Below are positions 1 through 5,202 of a DNA stretch of 7,157 nt, piece by piece. Each line of letters opens with the position of its first letter. The stretch's first letter is position 1. Source of the DNA: DASPSR01 sp035516175 (GTDB lineage: Bacteria; Nitrospirota; UBA9217); NCBI GenBank assembly GCA_035516175.1, contig DATJAO010000067.1, forward strand, positions 1 to 7,157, given 5' to 3'. Under the pieces are notes generated by a model. It had not been told where the DNA came from, did no database searches, and was given only the letters and a program-made list of their open reading frames with translations. The position numbers and the translations under genes were made by a program.

Positions 1-110
1 CCCTACAGGTAAAAGCAGATTGTGTCATCACACGGAATAAGTCAGATTATAATGAGAAAACAATCTCGGTTTTGACGCCGGAGGAATTTCTTTCCACCTT
101 AGAAATGTAG
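1..110 (+). CDS. PIN-domain protein, C-terminal end (partial)
   Basis: This is the last 35 codons of a gene entering from the left; the reading frame starts at position 3 and stops at TAG 108-110. The peptide reads ADCVITRNKSDY, then TISVLTPEEFLSTL. That matches the C-terminal signature of many PIN-domain proteins: a buried strand ending in T-R-N, an acidic residue two to three positions on (D of KSDY), and a closing PEEFL helix. PIN domains are Mg2+-dependent RNases, often VapC-type toxins of toxin-antitoxin pairs. The first acidic active-site residues and any antitoxin gene lie outside the window, so toxin status cannot be judged. No clear terminator follows. The next gene is 288 bp away behind its own promoter candidate, so this is probably a separate transcription unit. 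Confidence 0.7.
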   Translation, partial: LQVKADCVITRNKSDYNEKTISVLTPEEFLSTLEM

Positions 111-171
111 TTGCTTATTCTTTTTGCAGTTTGGTACATACTTCCTAAACTCTGCACCAGTCATATCTTAG

Positions 172-210
172 TTTATGATGCATAATTCACTCTGAATTTA
201 TCATGCGTAA
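172..210. repeat. imperfect direct repeat pair upstream of the regulator
   Basis: TTTATGATGCATAA (172-185) and TTTATCATGCGTAA (197-210) agree at 12 of 14 positions and are spaced 25 bp start to start, about two and a half helical turns. They are flanked by TTAGTT (168-173) and AACTAA (209-214), which form an inverted pair. The pair lies about 40 bp upstream of the -35 of the candidate promoter at 246-274. It could be a binding site for a regulator of the 399 gene. In AT-rich sequence such a pair may also arise by chance. Confidence 0.3.
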
Positions 211-245
211 CTAAAACTATCGTTGTACGCCGTATGTAAGCGCAT

Positions 246-274
246 TTGACAATTGCCCAATCCTCAATAATAAT
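246..274 (+). promoter_or_regulatory. sigma-70-type promoter candidate for the regulator gene
   Basis: A perfect -35 TTGACA (246-251) is followed after 17 bp by AATAAT (269-274), which matches TATAAT at five of six positions. Transcription would start near 281, giving a leader of about 118 nt before ATG 399. Spacing and match are both good and the flanks are AT-rich. It fits constitutive or low-level expression of the sigma-54 activator encoded downstream. Confidence 0.55.
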
Positions 275-309
275 CTTCTTAAGCACTCACTTTAAGCATG
301 CCGTATAAA

Positions 310-350
310 AGGCCCGGTCCGGCTTCATCCCGGACAGAAGTCAGGGGCCT
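310..350 (+). other. two-part stem-loop in the regulator's leader
   Basis: AGGCCC (310-315) can pair with GGGCCT (345-350), and inside it GTCCGG (317-322) pairs with CCGGAC (330-335) around a 7-nt loop. An asymmetric bulge (316 against 336-344) separates the two GC-rich 6-bp stems. It lies in the predicted untranslated leader, about 30 nt ahead of the Shine-Dalgarno TAGGAG (381-386). No U-tract follows, so it is not a simple terminator. It may affect mRNA stability or translation. Confidence 0.35.
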
Positions 351-398
351 GCTGCGCCGCGTGGTTATGGTTTTCAATCCTAGGAGCTTCGTTATTCC

Positions 399-2897
399 AT
401 GAGTTGTGTCACCATCATCTGGTCCATGATCGCGTCCGCTTGTCTCATGCTGGCGGCGATGAATTTGCTCGTCTGGCTTAAGAAACGCACGGCGTGGTCC
501 AATCTGCTCTTTTCCTTGATGGCGGTGGCGACTGCCACCTTGGCGTTCTTCGAGTTGCTGATGATGCGGGCGGAGACGGTCGGGGAGTATGGCTGGATCC
601 TGAGATGGCTCCATGTGCCGGGCTTGGTGGTAGTCGTCACGCTGGTCGGCTTTATGCGGCTTTACTTGCGGGCAGGGCGACTTTGGCTCGCGTGGACAGT
701 CTGTGGCATGCGCACTCTAGCACTGATCCTCGATTTTATCTTCAAGCCTAATCTCGCTTACCGGGAGATAACTAACCTGCGGCACATCCGCTTCCTCGGG
801 GAATCCATCTCGGTTGCCGAGGGCGTTTCGAATCTATGGATGCTGGTCGGTCATATGGGCTTTCTTTTGCTCGTGGTCTTTGCCGTGGATGCAACGCTCT
901 CTGTCTGGCGGCGGGGCGACCAGCGGAAGGAGCTGTTGCTGAGCAGCACCATCGTGTTCTTCGTCGTGGCGAGCACGGTACAGCTCGTGCTGGCTCTCTG
1001 GGGGATCATCTCCATGCCAATCACGGTGAGTATCTTCTTCTTGGGCATCGTCGCGACGATAGCCTACGAAATGAGTCGTGACGTGCATCGGGCCGCGCAA
1101 TTGTCGGAAGAACTTCGTGAGAGTGAAGAGCGGCTGAGCCTGGCTGCGGAGTCCGCTGAGGCGGGCCTGTGGACCCTGGAGGCCGACACCGGCCGCATGT
1201 GGACGACGGCAAAGGCCAAGGATCTATTCGGCTTTGCGCCGGACCGAGAAAAAGGTTTTGAAGACATCCTGAATGTGATTCATCCCAATGATAGGGAGAG
1301 AATCCGTCGAGCCGCGGAAGAGGTCATGCGGGTGGGAAAGGATGACAGCGCTGAATACCGCATCGTTCGCCCCGACGGAAGCATCCGGTGGATCCTCTCC
1401 CGGGGACGACCGTATTTCAAATCATCCGGCGAACCGGATAGATTGATGGGCGTTTCGATCGACATCACCGATCGCAAGCGCGCGGAACAGGAGTTACAGC
1501 ACAGCGAAGAGCGATTCCGGCAGGTGGCAGAGAACGTCAGCGATTTTATCTGGGAGGTTGACGCGAAAGGCCTCTACCGTTATACGAGTCCGGCAGTCGA
1601 GAAGATCCTGGGCTACACTCCCGATGAGTTGATCGGGAAGAGGCATTTCTATGATCTATTTGCTCCGTATATCCGGGAAGAGCTAAAGACATCCGCTTTC
1701 AACGTGTTTGCTGTGAAGGCGTCGTTCCGAGCATTCCCCAATCCAAATGTGAGAAAAGACGGAAAGATCGTGCATCTGGAAACCAGTGGGGTACCGATGC
1801 TGGACGAGGCCGGAAACCTTGTCGGTTATCGCTGCTCTGATACAGACATCACCGAGCGGAAGCGGATGGAGGAGCAGTTGCAGGCGCGGCTCCAGGAGAT
1901 CGAGCAACTCAAGCAGAAGATCGAGCAGGAGAACCTCTATCTGCGGCAGGAGGCCGCGCTTCTCATCGAGCATGGCGATATCATCGGCGAGAGCGCGGCG
2001 ATGAAGACCGTCCTGGCCCAGACAGAGCAGGTGGCCCGGACGGACTCCACGGTCCTCATTTCGGGCGAGACCGGAACAGGCAAGGAATTGCTGGCACGGG
2101 AGATCCACAACCTGAGCTCGCGGAAGGACCGGCCGCTAGTGACGGTTAACTGCGCTTCCCTGCCTCCCACGCTGATCGAGAGCGAGCTGTTCGGCCGGGA
2201 AAAAGGCGCGTACACGAGCGCCATGACAAGAATGGCCGGCCGGTTCGAGGTTGCCGACGGATCGACGATCTTCCTCGATGAGATCGCCGAGCTTCCCCTA
2301 GAGCTGCAGACGAAGCTGCTCCGGGTCATAGAGGAAGGCACGTTCGAACGGCTGGGGTCGACGAAGACCATCCACGTCAACGTCCGGATCATTGCGGCCA
2401 CCAATAGGGACCTTTCGCAGGAAGTACAGCAGGGTATTTTCCGGGAGGACCTGTTCTACCGGCTGAACGTATTCCCCATCACAATCCCGCCCCTCCGTGA
2501 GCGTAGGGAAGACATCCCGCTCCTCGCCTGGGCGTTCGTCCGTCAATTTGAGAAAAAGCTGGGCAAGCAGATTGACAGCATTCCGCAGCGGAGCATGGAG
2601 GCATTGCAGCGCTATTCCTGGCCCGGGAACGTCCGGGAGCTTAGGAACGTAATCGAACACGCCATGATCGTCACCCGCGACAAGACCCTTAAGCTGCGAG
2701 CACCGGTGGCAGTTTCCGTCGCCGAAAAGGCTGAAGACAACAACTTCCAGCTTGAGGCTATTGAACGCAATCACATTCTGACAACACTTCAGAGGAGCGG
2801 TTGGCGTATCAATGGCGCCGCTGAAGCCCTCGGCCTCAAACGCACGACGCTTCACTCGAAAATGAAAAAGCTTGGTATCGAACGCCCCACAAACTAA
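399..2897 (+). CDS. membrane-anchored sigma-54 enhancer-binding activator (7TM-PAS-PAS-AAA+-Fis HTH)
   Basis: This 832-residue transcriptional activator would use ATP to open promoters held by sigma-54 RNA polymerase. About seven hydrophobic segments (near 4-27, 33-55, 71-90, 94-115, 146-167, 179-201, 204-223) resemble the 7TM sensor module of many histidine kinases. Two PAS domains follow (about 243-363 and 371-489), each ending in the usual DIT(D/E)RKR. A coiled coil covers about 490-520. The AAA+ domain (about 528-755) has Walker A GETGTGKE (556-563), the sigma-54 contact loop GAYTSA (603-608, consensus GAFTGA), Walker B FLDEI (625-629) and FREDLFYRLNVFPI with arginine-finger-type residues R682 and R688. 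A Fis-type HTH (about 790-828, RINGAAEALGLKRTTLHSKMKKLGI) ends the protein. There is no receiver or kinase domain, so the signal should come from the membrane or PAS part. TAGGAG lies 12 nt before ATG 399. The likely targets are the genes downstream, whose promoter region starts at this gene's stop codon. The family call is firm; the ligand is unknown. Confidence 0.95.
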   Translation: MSCVTIIWSMIASACLMLAAMNLLVWLKKRTAWSNLLFSLMAVATATLAFFELLMMRAETVGEYGWILRWLHVPGLVVVVTLVGFMRLYLRAGRLWLAWTVCGMRTLALILDFIFKPNLAYREITNLRHIRFLGESISVAEGVSNLWMLVGHMGFLLLVVFAVDATLSVWRRGDQRKELLLSSTIVFFVVASTVQLVLALWGIISMPITVSIFFLGIVATIAYEMSRDVHRAAQLSEELRESEERLSLAAESAEAGLWTLEADTGRMWTTAKAKDLFGFAPDREKGFEDILNVIHPNDRERIRRAAEEVMRVGKDDSAEYRIVRPDGSIRWILSRGRPYFKSSGEPDRLMGVSIDITDRKRAEQELQHSEERFRQVAENVSDFIWEVDAKGLYRYTSPAVEKILGYTPDELIGKRHFYDLFAPYIREELKTSAFNVFAVKASFRAFPNPNVRKDGKIVHLETSGVPMLDEAGNLVGYRCSDTDITERKRMEEQLQARLQEIEQLKQKIEQENLYLRQEAALLIEHGDIIGESAAMKTVLAQTEQVARTDSTVLISGETGTGKELLAREIHNLSSRKDRPLVTVNCASLPPTLIESELFGREKGAYTSAMTRMAGRFEVADGSTIFLDEIAELPLELQTKLLRVIEEGTFERLGSTKTIHVNVRIIAATNRDLSQEVQQGIFREDLFYRLNVFPITIPPLRERREDIPLLAWAFVRQFEKKLGKQIDSIPQRSMEALQRYSWPGNVRELRNVIEHAMIVTRDKTLKLRAPVAVSVAEKAEDNNFQLEAIERNHILTTLQRSGWRINGAAEALGLKRTTLHSKMKKLGIERPTN

Positions 2898-2916
2898 TGG
2901 CGATATATCGTCATTA
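2895..2916. promoter_or_regulatory. 22-bp near-perfect palindrome, candidate activator site
   Basis: The left half TAATGGCGATA (2895-2905) mirrors the right half TATCGTCATTA (2906-2916) at 10 of 11 base pairs. The exception is 2900/2911, which would be a G-U pair in RNA. The core CGATATATCG (2901-2910) is perfect. It begins on the regulator's stop codon and its centre lies about 152 bp upstream of the start predicted from the sigma-54 promoter at 3032-3047. That is a usual place for an enhancer site of a Fis-HTH activator. As RNA it would form a 9-bp hairpin with a UAUA loop, but no U-tract follows, so a terminator role is unlikely. Confidence 0.45.
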
Positions 2917-2952
2917 TGACTAAATGTAGACTGCCCACAGAGTATTCTCTCC

Positions 2953-2968
2953 TTGTTGTTAAGAACAA
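2953..2968. promoter_or_regulatory. second, imperfect dyad in the gap
   Basis: TTGTTGTTAAGAACAA is symmetric at 7 of 8 pairs. Its centre is about 97 bp upstream of the predicted sigma-54 start. Its half-sites do not resemble those of the 2895-2916 palindrome, so if it binds a protein it may be a different one. It could also be chance in AT-rich sequence. Confidence 0.25.
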
Positions 2969-3031
2969 TCTTCAATAAAAGCCATTAATTCATAACATGT
3001 TGTCTCAATGAATGCGTGGCACACTCTCCCC

Positions 3032-3047
3032 AGGCATGAATTTCGCA
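3032..3047 (+). promoter_or_regulatory. sigma-54 (-24/-12) promoter candidate
   Basis: AGGCATGAATTTCGCA matches the consensus TGGCACG-N4-TTGCA at 9 of 12 defined positions. The key GG (3033-3034) and GC (3045-3046) are present and exactly 12 bp apart. The mismatches are A for T at -26, T for C at -21 and C for T at -14. Transcription would begin near 3058, leaving a leader of about 126 nt before the ABM gene. It lies just downstream of a gene for a sigma-54 activator, which strengthens the call. A half-match search of the other gaps (GG, 12 bp, GC) found no comparable site. Confidence 0.55.
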
Positions 3048-3183
3048 ATATCATAATCGAAACTCCTCACTAATTATTATCCGTAAAAAAAGAATAAGTT
3101 AACGACTAACAGTCTGATAAAAAGTAGCCTCCTTCTGTATTACGTTCACATCGTGCAGTAAAAAACACGCTTAGGAGATGCAG

Positions 3184-3510
3184 ATGATTCACTCGACGAT
3201 ACGGCTTATTGTAAGTCCGGAAAAGCGGGAGGAAGCATTGGCAATTCTCCTTTTGATGGCGAAGCGAGGCCGGGTTGAGCCCGGCTGCATCAGTTGCCGC
3301 ATTTACCGGGACGCGCTGGAAGAGCGCATAATCATGATCGAGGAAGAATGGAAGAACGAAGAGGACCTGAAACGGCATCTCCGCTCGGATGAATACCGCA
3401 ATGTACTTATAGCCATGGAGATGGCCGTTGAGCTGCCTGAGGTCAAGTTCGAGACCATCTTGCGCACAAACGGCATAGAGACTATCGAGACGGCGAGAAG
3501 TGTAGCATAA
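3184..3510 (+). CDS. antibiotic biosynthesis monooxygenase (ABM) family protein
   Basis: This is a 108-residue single-domain protein with the ferredoxin-like ABM fold (YgiN/quinol monooxygenase-like). The visible signs are the opening strand IHSTIRLIVSP, a helix (KREEALAILLLMAKRG), the family signature EPGCISCRIYRDA, the strand IIMIEEEW, the helix NEEDLKRHLRSDEYRNVL, and a closing strand near LPEVKFETI. Length is typical. Family members include cofactor-free oxygenases acting on quinols and polyketide phenols, and also proteins without known enzyme activity. An ATG exists at 3178, but TAGGAG (3172-3177) abuts it. ATG 3184 is better because it leaves a 6-nt spacer after AGGAG, so that start is chosen. 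It is the first gene after the sigma-54 promoter candidate and lies 79 bp before the chorismatase-like gene. A role on a phenolic product of that neighbour is inference. Confidence 0.85.
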   Translation: MIHSTIRLIVSPEKREEALAILLLMAKRGRVEPGCISCRIYRDALEERIIMIEEEWKNEEDLKRHLRSDEYRNVLIAMEMAVELPEVKFETILRTNGIETIETARSVA

Positions 3511-3533
3511 TTGATACTTAAATAAAGGAAGAT

Positions 3534-3593
3534 ATGGTTATGAGACAGACGCTAAGAATCAGTGTTACATGCTCGAAGAGAAATAAGATATGA
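3534..3593 (+). CDS. 19-codon ORF overlapping the next start (possible leader peptide)
   Basis: The ORF encodes MVMRQTLRISVTCSKRNKI. AAGGAA lies just upstream (AGGA with about a 4-nt spacer to ATG 3534), a better ribosome site than the weak AAGAG before the large ORF at 3590. Its TGA (3591-3593) overlaps that ATG as ATGA, the usual arrangement for translational coupling. The peptide is basic and has no run of one amino acid that would suggest attenuation. It may be a translated leader that brings ribosomes to the 3590 start. Such short ORFs also occur by chance. Confidence 0.35.
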   Translation: MVMRQTLRISVTCSKRNKI

Positions 3594-4861
3594 CCAAAGG
3601 CATGACTATCGAATCGATCTCTCGTGAAGAGGCTGCGACGAGGTTCTGCGCGACCTGGGCGGGAGAGGGGCAGGCATTCTTTGTAGCATCGGTACGATCT
3701 CCCGCAGATACTGCTCAGACTGCAGAAGATGCCTATATCCGGATCGCGGAAGCGCTTAGGGAACACCAGCTTGAGATCGTTCATGAGCGGATCTTTGGGA
3801 GCCTGTCCATGGAATGCTCTGTCATGGCAGCACGGCAACGTGCGTTTCGTACATGCGGTATTGCTCCTGATAACCCCCTCACTTATATTCAGGGAAATCC
3901 TCCCTGGGGAGAAGGGTTTGCAGGTTTGATCATCCATGCTGTCCATAGGGGAAATGGTGTCTGGTCGATTTGGGATGGTGATATACCCTGCGGGCGCAGA
4001 TGGAGACACAAGGGTTCCACCTATATCATGCTTCAGAACATTAATGGGCAGCACGACTTTTCAAGGGAGAGTGAAAGCAGACCCATCCAGGCGTGGCGGA
4101 TGCTCGACCGCGCTGACCGCATTCTCCGCGAAAACGGTGCATCCTATGGTGATGTGGTGAGGACGTGGTTCTATCTCTCGGACATTCTCGACTGGTATGC
4201 CGCATTCAATAAGGTGCGGAATGAAAAGTACGGGGAGTTCGGTATCATGCCGGGCCCCGACGACACCAGACTTCTTCTTCCTGCAAGCACCGGGATCAGT
4301 GGCGATACACCTTCCCGTGCAGGAACCACCATGGATCTCATTGCGATAATGGGAGAATCCAGCTCCCGTCTTGCGGTAAAGCAACTGACCAACATCGCAC
4401 AGCTTGATGCTTTCCGCTATGAATCGGCCTTCTCCCGGGGAGCTGTGATACATGAATCGGATGTTTCGTTAATCCAGGTCTCAGGCACTGCTGCAATCGA
4501 CCAACAGGGCAAGACCCAATTCGTTGATGATATCCACGGCCAGATTACCTGCACCTTTGAGAAGCTCGAAAAACTCATGGACAGGGAAGGGGCCAGCCTT
4601 AAAGACATTGCTGCTGCTACTGTTTTTGTGAAAAGACCGGAGCATGCTTCTGTCTTTTGGGAGATGGTAAGGAAGCGTGGACTGGAAGAATTTCCGGGTG
4701 TGTGTATTGTCGCCGATGTCTGTCGGGAAGAGTTGTTGTTCGAGATAGATGGGGAGGCAGTAGTGGGAAGAAAAGGGTTCGAGGGGAAAGACAAAAAACA
4801 AGGGGAGCGACTCTCCTACAGACTCGACGCAGGTCGTGCTGTCGGGCGTGGTAATCTGTAG
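3590..4861 (+). CDS. multi-unit RidA/YjgF-like protein, probable chorismatase (FkbO/Hyg5/XanB2-like)
   Basis: This 423-residue cytoplasmic protein shows three RidA-like units (about 25-118, 140-256, 275-392). Each has the RidA helix and strand: QTAEDAYIRIAEALREHQLE, QAWRMLDRADRILRENGASY and TFEKLEKLMDREGASLKDIA. The strand motifs TYIQGNPPWGEGFAGLIIHAV, PASTGISG and IQVSGTAAID, with VCREELLFEID near the C-terminus, recall chorismatases. Those enzymes hydrolyse chorismate to pyruvate plus a hydroxybenzoate or cyclohexadiene diol acid. C378 and E385 are seven residues apart, as I recall for the Cys-Glu pair of the 3-hydroxybenzoate-forming Hyg5. The arginine that binds carboxylates in RidA imine deaminases is absent (PGVC and PAST instead of PARxC/T), which argues against a plain RidA. 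Chorismatases run about 330-350 residues; this one has a short N-terminal extension and a basic tail of about 30 residues (394-423). The start is uncertain: ATG 3590 has a weak site but an ATGA overlap, and ATG 3602 is possible. Confidence 0.7.
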   Translation: MTKGMTIESISREEAATRFCATWAGEGQAFFVASVRSPADTAQTAEDAYIRIAEALREHQLEIVHERIFGSLSMECSVMAARQRAFRTCGIAPDNPLTYIQGNPPWGEGFAGLIIHAVHRGNGVWSIWDGDIPCGRRWRHKGSTYIMLQNINGQHDFSRESESRPIQAWRMLDRADRILRENGASYGDVVRTWFYLSDILDWYAAFNKVRNEKYGEFGIMPGPDDTRLLLPASTGISGDTPSRAGTTMDLIAIMGESSSRLAVKQLTNIAQLDAFRYESAFSRGAVIHESDVSLIQVSGTAAIDQQGKTQFVDDIHGQITCTFEKLEKLMDREGASLKDIAAATVFVKRPEHASVFWEMVRKRGLEEFPGVCIVADVCREELLFEIDGEAVVGRKGFEGKDKKQGERLSYRLDAGRAVGRGNL

Positions 4862-4970
4862 AACAAAAAATGGGCTTCATTTGCTGAAATAGTCTTCCAA
4901 ATCATCTTGTATCGAGACAGGATCGGAAGGGCCTGCTGATGTTCACGGAGGAAATGCAAGACTTGCAGCG

Positions 4971-5147
4971 ATGAATTCAAGTCTCAGCAATGAGCTTGTC
5001 CTTGCTGAAAAATATAATGACAACTGGATCGGCCGATATTACGTTCATGAGCCGACACAACTGGATCTAGACCGTTTCTGGCAAAGGCTGGATGGTCAGG
5101 CTCCACGTTTACGGCCCGCTCCAATCGTTTTTCATCAAAAACTGTGA
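4971..5147 (+). CDS. 58-codon ORF of unknown function, possibly a gene remnant
   Basis: The frame is open from 4893 to the TGA at 5145-5147 (84 codons), and its first ATG is at 4971. The product is protein-like in composition, e.g. LAEKYNDNWIGRYYVHEP and LDLDRFWQRLDG, with many charged and aromatic residues. I do not recognise a family. No ribosome site is well placed: GGAGG at 4947-4951 is about 19 nt away. A 12-codon ORF (4939-4974, MFTEEMQDLQR) ends by ATGA overlap on this ATG and might bring ribosomes to it. It fills the gap between the chorismatase-like gene and the porin. It may be a small gene or the decayed end of a larger one. The rest of the 4862-5202 gap shows no other gene and no terminator. 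Confidence 0.35.
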   Translation: MNSSLSNELVLAEKYNDNWIGRYYVHEPTQLDLDRFWQRLDGQAPRLRPAPIVFHQKL

Positions 5148-5202
5148 CAGGGAAAGATCGAGTGGTAAAGTACCAAACCAATCAAGACCATAGGAGGAGA
5201 AA

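Noticed and set aside
86..106. ATTTCT/AGAAAT stem near a T-run at the end of the PIN gene
   Set aside because: Six A-T-rich pairs inside the coding end, and the T-run starts more than 10 nt after the stem. Too weak for a terminator call.
343..358. GG and GC at 12-bp spacing upstream of the regulator
   Set aside because: The remaining consensus positions mostly fail, and it lies within the GC-rich leader stem region.
2298..2975. 225-codon ORF on the minus strand
   Set aside because: It is antisense to the highly conserved AAA+ and HTH coding region of the regulator and shows no known protein features.
3017..3022. TGGCAC, a perfect sigma-54 -24 half
   Set aside because: The position where the -12 GC should be (3030-3031) is CC. 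The correctly spaced pair is at 3033-3034 and 3045-3046 instead.
3518..4054. 178-codon ORF on the minus strand
   Set aside because: It is a shadow of the chorismatase-like gene, which carries clear family motifs in its own frame.
4871..4885. TGGGCTTCATTTGCT, resembling a sigma-54 promoter for the porin
   Set aside because: The GG to GC distance is 11 (or 10) rather than 12, and sigma-54 promoters tolerate this poorly. The porin start is also more than 300 bp away.
5013..5018. Perfect TATAAT upstream of the porin
   Set aside because: No -35 element or extended -10 (TGn) at the right distance. It lies inside the 4971-5147 ORF.
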